Notes: a model not told the origin generated them from the sequence alone. A stretch of DNA of 64,000 bases from Rivularia sp. PCC 7116 (GCF_000316665.1 NC_019678.1:4774001-4838000), one strand, 5' to 3'; shown: positions 9,218 to 20,052, counted from the first letter of the stretch. Translations and numbers: made by a program.

Positions 9218-11407
9218 CTAAGAACGCACCGCCTCCTCATCGACTTTCTCAATGCTAGATTCGGAATGAGGATTGTTGTAGTAGAAATAATTATTAGGCT
9301 CGTACTTGACATTTACGCCATTAGCCACAATTCCCAAAACATTAGCTTCAGACCTTTCCACAAGAGACTTTGCAGCCGCAGCACTTGCTGAATTAACTTT
9401 CCCCGGTCTAACTACCACCAAAGCCCCATCTACCATCTGTGATAGCACTGCGGCTTCTGCGGTTCCTACTAAGCTAGGAGCATCAAAAATAATACAGTCA
9501 TATGTCTGGGAAAGCATTTCTATAAAGTTAGTCATCCGCTCTGAATCAATTAATGCTAAAGGATTAGGCGGCATGACTCCAGATGTCAGCACCGACAAAT
9601 TATCGGTTACTTTCTGTACTGCACTTTCAAAATCATTTTCACCAACCATCACGTTACTCAATCCTATAGAGTTAATTAAACCCCAAAGATGATGCTGGGA
9701 TGGGTTGTACATATCTGCATCAACTAAAAGCACTTTCCGCCCGACTTGAGCGGTTACTACTGCTAAATTAGCCGCGACTTCTGTTTTTCCTTCCTTGGCA
9801 ACGGAACTTGTTACAGCAATAGAACGAACTTTCTTATCCAAGCTAATAAATTTCAAATTAGCCTGAAGCATTTGATAAGCTTCATGAATTACCGTGCGCG
9901 GCGTTGTTGCAACTATCACTCGCCTGGAAACCTCAGAATTAGAATATTCTTCGGAAGTTAAGCTCGTATCGCTTGTTTCAAACTTGGGAATAAAGCCCAG
10001 TACTGTATATCCAAACAGCGCTTCTGCTTCCTTAACCGTTTTCAGTCTTCTATCAATCAAATCGACAAAGAATGCAGCTGCAACACCAAGCAACAATCCA
10101 GCGAATATACCACCTGCTGTAATCCCCAACTTCCTTTTCGCAGCTCGAGGGCTTGGATAGGCATCGGCATATTCAATAATGCGAGCGTTACCTACTGTTT
10201 GATTTTCCGCAACTCTAATCTCTTGCAGCCTTGTCAGTAGATTTTCTAATGTACCGCGTGCCACATCTAACTGCCGCTCTCTTTCTCTGAGTTGTTTTTC
10301 TAAATTCGGCAGAATATTAGCTCGATCGCGGAATAAATTTCTTTGTTGTTCTAAAGCTTCTATTTTTTCACCTAAACCCAAGCGCTGGGCTTGAATTTCA
10401 ATCAACTCGGAAGTCAAATCTTGCTTGATTCTCCCCATCTGCAACCTGCTGGGTGCAATTTGTGGCTGATATCCCAGTACATCCCTAGTTCTTTGTTTTA
10501 ATAAGGCTTTTAATTTAGTTTCTTTCTGCTGTTTATCAATAATATCTGGATGTGATTCCGTTAACCGGGTTGTTAAAGTCGCTAATTCCGACTGAACTTT
10601 CTGTAACTCTCTTAAAACTTCTTGGACTGCGGGTACTTGAGAAGAGGTAATATCTAGAGCTAAATTCCCAGGTAAATTTAATTGAGTGCGTAACTCAGAT
10701 TCTCTTGCTTTTAAATCTGCTAATCCAGAACGAGCTTGGTTTAACTCGTCATTGAGTTTATTTATTGTTAAAACAGTACCAGCAGTTTCCTGCTCTAAAT
10801 CAATAATCCCATTCTTGGCTTTAAAACCGCGTAAATTTTCAGCCTTTTCTTCCAAATTCTTCCGTGCTTGAGGAATTTGTTTTTGAATAAATTCGCCCGC
10901 AGCACTGGCTTCTAAACGGTTAACGTTAATATTGTTCTTTATAAAAGATTTCATCACCTGATTGATTATCTTTTTAGCCAATTCAGGTTTTTCGGAAATA
11001 TAAGATACTTTCAGTACGTCAGTACCTAAAACTGCTTCTGCTTTGAGGTTAATTGAATTCGGACTCCAAGATTCTCCATCCTTATGTTTTAAGTCTAAAG
11101 AATCAATCACTTCTTGTTTGAGCGGAGTTGATTCTACTAATAAAGCTTGAGTATCTAGAGGATTAAACTCACGTTTTAAAGCTTCTAAGTCTCCTATCTT
11201 TTCTCCCGCCCCGGTAAGAGAAGATGTGCGGTTTGATTGAAACAGCAGCTTTCCACTAGCTTCGTAAGCAGGCTTCTGAACCGAAACAGCAAACATTGCT
11301 AATCCCGCGAAGGTCGCAAATACTCCTGCTGATACCAACCACCGGCGCTTTAAAACTATTAAATATTTTTGTACATCTATCTCTTCTGGATAGTTGCTAT
11401 TTTCCAT
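9218..11407 (-). CDS. Wzc-type polysaccharide co-polymerase with BY-kinase domain
   Basis: 729 residues. N-terminal Wzz domain with a first membrane helix at about residues 23-41, a long periplasmic coiled-coil region (about 170-410), a second helix at about 427-450, then a cytoplasmic bacterial tyrosine kinase: Walker A SSVAKEGKTEVAANLA (about 534-549), Walker A' VLLVDADMYNP and Walker B CIIFDAPS. The tail has a tyrosine cluster (YEPNNYFYY), the usual autophosphorylation region. Such proteins set chain length and couple polymerisation to export of capsule or exopolysaccharide. It is the second gene of the minus-strand cluster, 109 bp after the GT26 gene. No outer-membrane Wza-type exporter or Wzx flippase gene is present in the window. 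Confidence 0.95.
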   Translation of the reverse strand: MENSNYPEEIDVQKYLIVLKRRWLVSAGVFATFAGLAMFAVSVQKPAYEASGKLLFQSNRTSSLTGAGEKIGDLEALKREFNPLDTQALLVESTPLKQEVIDSLDLKHKDGESWSPNSINLKAEAVLGTDVLKVSYISEKPELAKKIINQVMKSFIKNNINVNRLEASAAGEFIQKQIPQARKNLEEKAENLRGFKAKNGIIDLEQETAGTVLTINKLNDELNQARSGLADLKARESELRTQLNLPGNLALDITSSQVPAVQEVLRELQKVQSELATLTTRLTESHPDIIDKQQKETKLKALLKQRTRDVLGYQPQIAPSRLQMGRIKQDLTSELIEIQAQRLGLGEKIEALEQQRNLFRDRANILPNLEKQLRERERQLDVARGTLENLLTRLQEIRVAENQTVGNARIIEYADAYPSPRAAKRKLGITAGGIFAGLLLGVAAAFFVDLIDRRLKTVKEAEALFGYTVLGFIPKFETSDTSLTSEEYSNSEVSRRVIVATTPRTVIHEAYQMLQANLKFISLDKKVRSIAVTSSVAKEGKTEVAANLAVVTAQVGRKVLLVDADMYNPSQHHLWGLINSIGLSNVMVGENDFESAVQKVTDNLSVLTSGVMPPNPLALIDSERMTNFIEMLSQTYDCIIFDAPSLVGTAEAAVLSQMVDGALVVVRPGKVNSASAAAAKSLVERSEANVLGIVANGVNVKYEPNNYFYYNNPHSESSIEKVDEEAVRS

Positions 11408-11516
11408 AGTTCGTGATACTAGCGTATGTTTACTTCAAGAAGAACAATAAATACAAAAATAACAAGTCGTAATTACTTGCTATTTTTCTTTATTTAAGAC
11501 AAATTTTGCCTCATTT

Positions 11517-12329
11517 CTACATTTTCTTTAAACCTCTTACTACAGAAAGAATATTGTTAGTTTGACTCCGTTTAGCTTTCGACCACGGATTTCTATATAG
11601 TTGAAAGCGTTGTTTGCAAACTAAATAAATGAATGGAATTGAATCCATCAAATATCTTTTCCAAAGCCGTTTCGGCTCGCTCAACAGCCTGTACAGCCAT
11701 TCTAAACCTACTTCACTCATCCATTTAGGGGAGCGTTTGATATTCCCAGCCTCAAAGTTAATCGTTGCTCCAATTGCCAAGAATATTTTCACCTTGTGCA
11801 AAGATTTTCTATGTTTAGCAACCCACATTTCCTGCTTGGGGGCACCAACTCCAATGGCCAAGACAGTAGCATCTGAAGAATTAATCAGATCGATAATTTT
11901 TTGACATTCTTGCTCATCTTTTTCAAAACCGAAAGGAGGCGAGTAAGTATCAATAATCATATTTCTACCTACTTTAGAATTTATGTTTCTCCTTGCAGTT
12001 TCAGCAATTCCTTCTTGAGCGCCAAGCAAAAAAATTTTTATCCTTTCGTCATTTCTATAATGGGCATAAAAAGCTGGAAACAAATCGGAACCAGAAATTT
12101 TTTCCTGTATGGGTGTTCCTAAAAAATGAGATACATACATTAATATTTTGCTGTCGCAAACTCGGTATTCTGCATCCTGATAAACTCCATAAAAATCACG
12201 GTCTCTCTGCAACTTCATCAAATGGTCTACGTTGGGGGTTACTACGAGACCACCACTTTGCAATTTCTCTAACAATTCGCTCATCGCGACATTGTTGATG
12301 TTTACGTTCAGCAACTGCACCTGTGTCAT
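11517..12329 (-). CDS. WecB/TagA/CpsF family glycosyltransferase (GT26)
   Basis: 270 residues from the ATG at 12329; a GTG directly before it (12332) could also start. The N-terminus VVTPNVDHLMKLQRD and RVCDSKILMYVSHFLG match the family's conserved VTPN.D......D and D/S-K motif; the C-terminal half has IGVGAPKQEMWVAKHR, the second signature. Family members transfer ManNAc-type sugars from UDP donors onto lipid-linked intermediates (WecG, TagA). It is the promoter-proximal gene of the nine-gene minus-strand locus, with 1.2 kb of non-coding DNA upstream, and probably adds an early sugar of the repeat unit. No initiating phosphoglycosyltransferase is visible, so that step must be encoded elsewhere. 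Confidence 0.92.
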   Translation of the reverse strand: MTQVQLLNVNINNVAMSELLEKLQSGGLVVTPNVDHLMKLQRDRDFYGVYQDAEYRVCDSKILMYVSHFLGTPIQEKISGSDLFPAFYAHYRNDERIKIFLLGAQEGIAETARRNINSKVGRNMIIDTYSPPFGFEKDEQECQKIIDLINSSDATVLAIGVGAPKQEMWVAKHRKSLHKVKIFLAIGATINFEAGNIKRSPKWMSEVGLEWLYRLLSEPKRLWKRYLMDSIPFIYLVCKQRFQLYRNPWSKAKRSQTNNILSVVRGLKKM

Positions 12330-12332
12330 CAC

Positions 12333-13533
12333 CTGTATCCAAACAGCAGTAATACGTTTAAAATAAAGTGTCTATCAATGACTAGCCAGGGGAGGCCAAT
12401 AAATAGGGAAACTCAGTTAACACTAATACAAAATTCACAGAAAATTTAGAAATTTAGCCAAACGCGAGGTTAGAATCCGAGTATCTTAGGGTTATGGTGT
12501 CAGGCAATTAGATTAATCTACCGACAACTAAAAATAGACACCCGCTTTTAGCATCTGAGGCTAAAACTATCCAATTAACCATTACCAATTTCTCCTGCCG
12601 GGAAGTATCTACTTACCCAAAATTTTACCCTTTATATATACGCAAACATATTTTTGTATTTTAAAACACGTATGCGTAAGCAGGGCTTAATTTTTTGATT
12701 AGAAATGTGAGTGGAATATTGCATAGCTTTCAACTATTCTCTGTGTATAGAAAGAAGGTACCGTACTTCCAGGTTCGGTACTATAGTTCTTCTAAAATAT
12801 TTAGCCAGGGGTCATTTAAAAGCATTTAAACCAAAATAATTTTTTTTGAAAAACTATTGAAATCGAGACAAAATATGGCGGTTAATTTCGATTTCTTCAT
12901 TTTTTCACGAACAAACTTTAATATAACTTCAATTGGAATAATTTAAACCAATTACTATAAAGTTAGCGTGTAGAAGCCATTCTCTACAGTAAAGAAATTG
13001 TAAAGCTACCGTGAAAGCTCGTAAAAAAATATTGATATTGAGTCGAGTCTGGGGTTTTTTTCAATATTTCATCGTATTTTCCCCTATACCTAAGTGAAAT
13101 CCACGCCCTGGTTTCTACTGGCCTATATTTGTACCAGCAAGTCATCAAATTTGAATACAGGGTCATAATCTAATGGAATATTAGTTATGACTTGATATTC
13201 ATCCAAAGCAAAATATTTAGTATTTTTTCAACTTTAATAAATTTTGGTCTTCGAGCTGGTGAAAACCTTTCTGGGCTAATATTTTACTTCTAATCTCGCT
13301 ATATCTATTAATTAAAACGAAGCTACATAATTAACCTATCCCTCTAACGGAATACTTACATAAAATTCCTGATTACGTTTTATTAATTGCTATAAAATTA
13401 TATAGTTGTATAAAAAATCATCTGATTCATTTTCGTGGTGCGGGCTTTAGCATTTATCTCACGAAGATTATACTAGCCCGCACTTCAAAAAAATAATCCA
13501 ATCAATTGAGATTTTTCAGCTAAAATCTAATCT
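12333..13533. other. Long non-coding region upstream of the exopolysaccharide cluster
   Basis: 1.2 kb, AT-rich, lying between the amidase gene (ends 13534) and the first exopolysaccharide gene, both on the minus strand, so it probably holds the promoter and leader of the nine-gene cluster. The only frame of note (12984-13166, minus, 60 codons) has no family look. Two hairpins are visible: GTACCG/CGGTAC at 12758-12781 and GTGCGGGCT/AGCCCGCAC at 13438-13483. I could not pick a single convincing promoter. Confidence 0.55.
13438..13483. repeat. Inverted repeat downstream of the amidase gene
   Basis: Perfect nine-base arms GTGCGGGCT (13438-13446) and AGCCCGCAC (13475-13483) with a 28-base spacer. 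It lies about 50 bp beyond the amidase stop codon on the minus strand. There is no T-run after it in the minus direction, so an intrinsic terminator is possible but not convincing. Confidence 0.5.
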
Positions 13534-15306
13534 TTAGCGGTTGTCTCTAAGCCATTTGACAATACCATCAGCAAGTGTTCGGGCTAATTTTTTTTGCTGT
13601 TTTGGATTGTTTACCCACTCAAATTCTTCTGGATTACTCATAAAACCTAGCTCTAATAATAGTGATGGCGCAGCTTCTGGGCGGGTAAGAGCTAAATTGT
13701 TCCAAAATACGCCATAAGAAGGTCTATCTAACTTTTTCACTAGATAATTATGTAGATATATCGCCAAACTATGAGCTTGTGGATGATACCAAAACATGCC
13801 AATACCCTTAGTATTTTCCGCATCACCGTAATCCGGTAAAGCATTGTAATGAACTGACAGTGCTAAGGTAGGTTCTTCTCTTGCAATTATTTTTTGGCGA
13901 TCGCCTAAAGATACAAACTTGTCAACTTCGCGCGTCATCACTACCGTTGCGCCTTTTTTTTCTAACTCTTGCCGCAGTAGCTTAGATACGGTTAAGTTAA
14001 CATCTTTTTCTGGTAAACCAGTTGGCCCAACAGCCCCTAATTCTTTACCACCGTGTCCGGGATCGATTAGAATTTTGATTCCAGATAAGGGTTTGCGTCT
14101 GCTGCGACGTAATTCGGGAGCATGACGTAACTTTAACTTTAAAGTTGTGCCTTCATATCCCAACTTATATCCCCACTGCTGGTTTTTCTTTAAATTGAAA
14201 ATATATTGGACTGCACCTGAATTTACTCCTGGGGATGGAGGTATTTGCTGCCAATCCATGCGGGATATAAATGGATTGTCATTAAATGGAATAGTGTCTG
14301 TTTGGGCAGTAGTATTGTGCAACGTTAAAGTCAACTTGTCTGACTCCTGTTTGACGCTGACAGGAACCGGAGTTTGTAAAGGAAAATTAACTAAAGTTGA
14401 ATCCTGCGATTGACTAGAAGCAACGCTGCGAATAATAGTATTGGGAACAATCGCATTTGGTAAAGCAACAGTTTCCGAACTTTTTATCCAAGCACCATAG
14501 TCCAGACGCAACCACTCACCAGTTTTTCCCGTTACAGCCGAACGTGTACCCTTGGGTAATGGCGTTAGTCTAGAATAATTAGTAGAAGGACCAGTGCGAG
14601 CCACACCAAACTCGGCACTTACTTCCACAACCGGTAAATTGCTCGGTTGTAAAACGGTAATTTTTCCAGGGGCTTCTTGAGTTATTGTTTGTGAATTAAG
14701 CGTTAGCTGATATTTTGGTGTTGCTAATTGATTAGCTTCTGCCATAGTACAGCCAGAATATTCGCTCTTTGTAGCATTTTGCGGTTGATTGGTTCCCGTT
14801 AAAGCCGCTAAGTTACTTGGTAACTGTGCCTGCGGTGGTTGGAGGACAAGAGGAACCCGTTTATTGTCACCAAAATTTACGGATACTGTAGCGCTTGGGG
14901 GTGCGATCGCGCTAAAACATATTAGTTCTCCTGGGAGTCTAGCAATATCAACTTTCGGAGTTAAAGAATCTTTAGCGAAGTTTAACCCTTGAGGTACTTC
15001 GGGTTGGGTACTGGTTCTGATTACTTTGATCTCAACTTGTTGGTCCGAATGTCGTATTGTAAATGTGTTCTCTCCTATTTGCAGGGGAAAACTAGGTGCA
15101 AAATGACCGGATTGGGAACGAGTAATTGACTTACCATTTATTAAAACCTGTCCGGTTGGTGGAGCCGTACCAATGAAAAAGATTTTATCTGACGTTGTTT
15201 TGTGGTTTGTCGGGGGATAAACCACTTTCAGGGGTTGTTCTTGTGCCCAAGCTAAATTGGGAGTTGCTATGGAAGCTAATACTACGAATCCTAATAATGG
15301 TTTCAC
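13534..15306 (-). CDS. amiC: Secreted N-acetylmuramoyl-L-alanine amidase (Ami_3/AmiC type)
   Basis: 590 residues. A signal peptide (MKPLLGFVVLASIATPNLAWA, predicted cut after AWA) leads into an Ig-like/SH3-containing middle region (SH3-like at about 228-282: VARTGPSTNYSRLTPLPKGT) and a C-terminal Amidase_3 domain. Zinc ligands are seen as the His of DPGHGG, the Glu of LPEKDVNLTV and the His of SVHYNAL; the catalytic Glu is in LLELGFMSNPEEF. Such enzymes cleave the amide between MurNAc and the peptide stem. In filamentous cyanobacteria AmiC-type enzymes drill the septal nanopores needed for cell-cell communication; this role is inferred by type. It is divergent from pyrG. Confidence 0.93.
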   Translation of the reverse strand: MKPLLGFVVLASIATPNLAWAQEQPLKVVYPPTNHKTTSDKIFFIGTAPPTGQVLINGKSITRSQSGHFAPSFPLQIGENTFTIRHSDQQVEIKVIRTSTQPEVPQGLNFAKDSLTPKVDIARLPGELICFSAIAPPSATVSVNFGDNKRVPLVLQPPQAQLPSNLAALTGTNQPQNATKSEYSGCTMAEANQLATPKYQLTLNSQTITQEAPGKITVLQPSNLPVVEVSAEFGVARTGPSTNYSRLTPLPKGTRSAVTGKTGEWLRLDYGAWIKSSETVALPNAIVPNTIIRSVASSQSQDSTLVNFPLQTPVPVSVKQESDKLTLTLHNTTAQTDTIPFNDNPFISRMDWQQIPPSPGVNSGAVQYIFNLKKNQQWGYKLGYEGTTLKLKLRHAPELRRSRRKPLSGIKILIDPGHGGKELGAVGPTGLPEKDVNLTVSKLLRQELEKKGATVVMTREVDKFVSLGDRQKIIAREEPTLALSVHYNALPDYGDAENTKGIGMFWYHPQAHSLAIYLHNYLVKKLDRPSYGVFWNNLALTRPEAAPSLLLELGFMSNPEEFEWVNNPKQQKKLARTLADGIVKWLRDNR

Positions 15307-15353
15307 GTCTGTAGTTTACAACAAGATTCTCAACATTTACTGTGGCACAATGA

Positions 15354-17033
<1,680 letters not shown>

Positions 17034-17144
17034 ATTTTCCAGAGTATTTACCCACAACGAGAAGGCGGTGAAGGCTTTATACTCTGAAGCAGGAGTGTTG
17101 TAAAATGGGTCGTCCAAGTTTAAGGAAGGTAGAGAGGAGAAGTT

Positions 17145-17573
17145 GTGGCGTATTGGGTAAAAATCTTCTACGAAAAAAAAGAATATGTAGTTGATTTTCA
17201 GCGCGTCACTGCTTTCTGCTGCGAACCAAATGGTCGAGTAACATTTTGGCTGCCAAATAGTGCTATACCTATTGTGATTATCCCCCACCACAATCAAGAA
17301 GATTACCAAAAAATTTTGGAATATATTGAACGAGTCAATAATTCTGAATTAGATGGTGCTTGCTGGGTAAAAATCTCTTATGAAAGAAATGAATACGTGA
17401 TCAACCTCAAATGTATTTCATCATTTTGTCATGAAGCAAACGGTAGGATTACCTTTTGGTTGCCTGACAGCAGCATACCGGTAATTATTAATCCTGCCAG
17501 TAATCCCGAATCCTATGACAAAGTGGTACATTACATCCATCAAACAACGGGATATACCTTATCTAATAATTAG
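17145..17573 (+). CDS. Small protein of two tandem 64-residue repeats, function unknown
   Basis: 142 residues from a GTG at 17145 with GAGGAG upstream at good spacing. The protein is an internal duplication. Residues about 3-66 (YWVKIFYEKKEYVVDF...RVTFWLPNSAIPIVI) and 74-137 (CWVKISYERNEYVINL...RITFWLPDSSIPVII) align along their whole length; both keep WVKI.YE..EYV, FC.E.NGR.TFWLP.S.IP and a closing Y....YI helix. No signal peptide or membrane helix. I do not recognise the family; the alternating strands suggest a small beta-rich fold used twice. It follows pyrG by 111 bp and may be co-transcribed, but no functional link is apparent. Confidence 0.75.
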   Translation: MAYWVKIFYEKKEYVVDFQRVTAFCCEPNGRVTFWLPNSAIPIVIIPHHNQEDYQKILEYIERVNNSELDGACWVKISYERNEYVINLKCISSFCHEANGRITFWLPDSSIPVIINPASNPESYDKVVHYIHQTTGYTLSNN

Positions 17574-17676
17574 TAATTGGGCGTTGGGCATCGAAGTTAA
17601 CTAAAATTCTTGTACTATTGTTTTCAATACAAATAAATTTTTAATTCTCCAATTCCCAATGCCCAATGCCCTATTC

Positions 17677-18570
17677 TTAATTATTGATAAACTTTTCAAT
17701 CGCCAGTTTTGCAGCACCCAACATTCCCGCGCCATTACCTAAGTGCGCCCTTACTATTTGTAAATTTACGCGAGATGTGGGCATTACTCGCTGCTCAATT
17801 TCTGCTTTCATTGACGGTAGGAAAAACTCGAAACTTGCACTAACACCGCCTCCAATTACAACAGCTTCAGGTGTTAGCACATAAATTAAACTTGTGACTC
17901 CAATTCCCAAATCCTTACCATACTCCTGCCAAAACTTCAACGCTTCTTTATTTCCAGTTTTAGCTAAAGTACCTAATTCTGCCGGTTCTTTACCACTACG
18001 GCGACGAATTGCGATTACCGAAGTATGCTGTTCCAAAGAACCTCGATTACCGCTTTTACATTGCGAACCATTAGGATTTACACTAATTAAGCCTAATTCT
18101 CCTGCGGCTCCAAATTTTCCTGTAAATAATTTACCATCAATAAAAATAGCTCCACCAACGCCAGTACCTAAAGTCAGTAAAATAAAATTTTTATAAAAAC
18201 GTCCTGCACCAAGCCAAGCTTCACCCAAACCCGCGCAGTTTGCATCATTATCAATAATTGTAGGCTTACCGATTTTCTCTTCCAAAGTGTCCGCTAAAGG
18301 AATGTTCCGCCATTGAGGAAGATTAATCGCAATTTTAGCAATGCGTCCCTGGGCATCGGCTGGGCCTGGAGTTCCAACACCGATTGCAACTGCATTTCCT
18401 TCTGGATCTACTCTGGCTATTGCATCAACAATAGCTGCCACTACCGCTTCTGGTGTTGCTGGTTGGGGAGTATGCACGCTCAAAGATTTTAAACAAGAAC
18501 CATCAGACGTAAATCGTCCTAATTTGATTGCCGTTCCTCCCAGATCAATACCAATTACTTGAGTTAGCAC
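17677..18570 (-). CDS. ROK family sugar kinase (glucokinase-like) lacking the usual zinc motif
   Basis: 297 residues. The N-terminal phosphate loop is IGIDLGGTAIKLGRF, the catalytic Asp is in IDNDANCAGLGE, and LTLGTGVGGAIFIDGKL and VVIGGGVS complete the actin-like ATPase fold. ROK kinases normally bind zinc through a GH histidine and a CxCGxxGCxE loop. Here the first reads GAAGELGLI (Leu in place of His) and the second reads QCKSGNRGSLEQ, so three of four ligands are missing. The active-site residues are intact, so the protein is likely still a kinase (glucose, N-acetyl-sugar or polyphosphate-glucose type) with a zinc-free fold. Monocistronic on the minus strand. Confidence 0.88.
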   Translation of the reverse strand: MLTQVIGIDLGGTAIKLGRFTSDGSCLKSLSVHTPQPATPEAVVAAIVDAIARVDPEGNAVAIGVGTPGPADAQGRIAKIAINLPQWRNIPLADTLEEKIGKPTIIDNDANCAGLGEAWLGAGRFYKNFILLTLGTGVGGAIFIDGKLFTGKFGAAGELGLISVNPNGSQCKSGNRGSLEQHTSVIAIRRRSGKEPAELGTLAKTGNKEALKFWQEYGKDLGIGVTSLIYVLTPEAVVIGGGVSASFEFFLPSMKAEIEQRVMPTSRVNLQIVRAHLGNGAGMLGAAKLAIEKFINN

Positions 18571-18571
18571 T

Positions 18572-18616
18572 TTTTCAGTTATCAGTTAACAGTAAGCAGT
18601 TATCAGTAAGATTGAG
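18572..18616. repeat. CAGTTATCAGT short tandem repeat
   Basis: Imperfect tandem units of CAGTTATCAGT/CAGTAAG just upstream of the ROK kinase start. This is the kind of degenerate heptamer/undecamer repeat common between cyanobacterial genes. No regulatory role can be read from it. Confidence 0.55.
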
Positions 18617-18618
18617 AC

Positions 18619-18831
18619 TTAATCCGGAATAGTTAAGGAATTACCAAAAGCTGGAAAATCTTGTTCAGCTTGACGTTTTTCTAACTGTAAATCGGCAACT
18701 TTGGTTGAAGCAAAATTATCATGTTTCTGTAAAGCCGTTACAGGTGCCCCTTGTAAAATACCACTTAGAGCCATAAACAACATAAAACCACCGGCAGCCG
18801 CCGCAATTAACGAAATTCTATCTTTTACCAT
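18619..18831 (-). CDS. Small single-pass membrane protein, unknown
   Basis: 70 residues from the ATG at 18831, which has GAGAGG at good spacing; the frame extends upstream to 18879, but that part has no ribosome site. MVKDRISLIAAAAGGFMLFMALSGILQG gives one membrane helix (about 7-27) that may act as an uncleaved signal anchor, followed by a hydrophilic tail of about 40 residues rich in Asp, Lys and Gln. I do not recognise a family. It lies between the ABC permease gene and the ROK kinase gene, all on the minus strand. Confidence 0.6.
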   Translation of the reverse strand: MVKDRISLIAAAAGGFMLFMALSGILQGAPVTALQKHDNFASTKVADLQLEKRQAEQDFPAFGNSLTIPD

Positions 18832-18935
18832 AATCCTCTCAATAATATAGGGCATCGGGTATTGGACATGAGAAGACAAGGGAATAGGGAGAGAAGGGGA
18901 GTTGTGAAAGAGCCATGATTCCGAACTCCTAACTC

Positions 18936-18972
18936 CTCACCTTTAACCTTTGACCTTTGACCTTTAACCTGT
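18936..18972. repeat. CCTTTGA/CCTTTAA heptamer repeats
   Basis: Five tandem or near-tandem copies of the heptamer CCTTTRA, preceded by ACTCCTA units. A short tandem repeat between the ABC permease gene and the small membrane protein gene. Confidence 0.7.
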
Positions 18973-18975
18973 AGA

Positions 18976-19863
18976 CTATTTTCGTTGCCTTAAACGCGGA
19001 TTGACAAACTCATTCAACCCCTCACCAAGTAGTGATAACCCTACTACCATTGTTGTCATAGCTAATCCGGGAAAAAGAGTAGTCCACCAAATCCCTGTGG
19101 GTAGTGCGGCTAAGGCTTGTTTCAAATCGTGTCCCCATTCTGGGACTTCTTCGGGAAGCCCCAACCCTAAAAATCCCAAACCACCTAATACTAAGATTGC
19201 ATCAGCAGCATTCAAGGTGAATAATACAGGTACGCTTTGAATTACATTCAAAAATAAATATCTCGAAAGTACCTGCCAGGTATTAGCGCCAATAGCTTGG
19301 GCTGCTTCTATAAAAACTTCGGTCTTAACACTTACTGTATGGTTACGAACAACTCGGTAATATTGCGGAACATAAGCAATACTAATTGCCAGCGCCGCAT
19401 TCAATATCCCGCGCCCGACAACAAATGCCAGCGTTACTGAAAGCAGCAGACCGGGCAAGGTATAAATGCTATCCATAATAAATAGCAGTACTTTATCTAA
19501 CCTACCGCCAATATAGCCGCTTAGCATCCCCAAAGGCACGCCAACCAGCATACTTAATGCAGTAGCTATTAAAACTACCTGCAACGCAGCTTGAGCGCCA
19601 AAAACAGTACGAGAAAAGATATCGTAGCCTAAACGACTAGTGCCAAACCAGTGTTTCAATGAAGGCGGTGTATGAATTGGATTATCAAGAAATTCTGTTG
19701 GATCTTGTAGCAATCCCAAAGCTTGAAGCAAGGGAGAAAACACTGCTAGAAAAACAAACATTAAGGTAATGCTTAACCCAACCAACATCAATTGTTGAGA
19801 AAGCGTAGGTTTTTTATTTATGAAAGGCAAGAATCTCGGCAAGAAACCTTTAGCAGCAGTCAT
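18976..19863 (-). CDS. ABC transporter permease, DppC/OppC type
   Basis: 295 residues. N-terminal OppC-type membrane helix (about 25-50), then five further helices. The cytoplasmic coupling motif is EAAQAIGANTWQVLSRYLFLNVI (split here: EAAQAIGANTW then QVLSRYLFLN), which docks on the ATPase subunit. Such permeases import di- or oligopeptides or nickel with a DppB partner, two ATPases and a binding protein. None of these partners is next to it, so it is an orphan gene here, a common arrangement in cyanobacteria. About 490 bp of repeat-rich DNA lies upstream. Confidence 0.92.
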   Translation of the reverse strand: MTAAKGFLPRFLPFINKKPTLSQQLMLVGLSITLMFVFLAVFSPLLQALGLLQDPTEFLDNPIHTPPSLKHWFGTSRLGYDIFSRTVFGAQAALQVVLIATALSMLVGVPLGMLSGYIGGRLDKVLLFIMDSIYTLPGLLLSVTLAFVVGRGILNAALAISIAYVPQYYRVVRNHTVSVKTEVFIEAAQAIGANTWQVLSRYLFLNVIQSVPVLFTLNAADAILVLGGLGFLGLGLPEEVPEWGHDLKQALAALPTGIWWTTLFPGLAMTTMVVGLSLLGEGLNEFVNPRLRQRK

Positions 19864-20004
19864 AGGTTAATTCTTAAGTTAAGAGTTATGAGTTAAGAGT
19901 TTTAATGTATGAGTGTCACTTTGTCAACTCAAAACTTTGGTAATTGGTAATTAGGAATCGGATATTAGGGATTGGGAATTAACCCGAAATGCTTAAATGC
20001 CCTC

Positions 20005-20052
20005 ACCCTCGAAGGGTGGGGCTACACTAACAAAGCCCGTCTTCACGGGCTA
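20005..20052 (+). repeat. REP-like palindromic element, copy 1
   Basis: Two adjacent hairpins: ACCCTCGAAGGGT (20005-20017), then AGCCCGTCTTCACGGGCT (20034-20051), joined by GGGGCTACACTAACAA. The minus strand of 27556-27480 has the same order and linker (ACCCT-AGGGT, GGCTACATAAACGA, AGCCCG...GGGCT), so these are two members of one repeat family. Confidence 0.65.

Noticed and set aside
12984-13166. Minus-strand frame of 60 codons upstream of the exopolysaccharide cluster
   Set aside because: No ribosome site, no conserved look, odd composition; it lies in AT-rich non-coding DNA.
18936-18972. Yfr1-like small RNA because of ACTCCTCAC
   Set aside because: The conserved Yfr1 loop ACTCCTCACAC is incomplete and no hairpins flank it; the match comes from CCTTTRA/ACTCCTA heptamer repeats.
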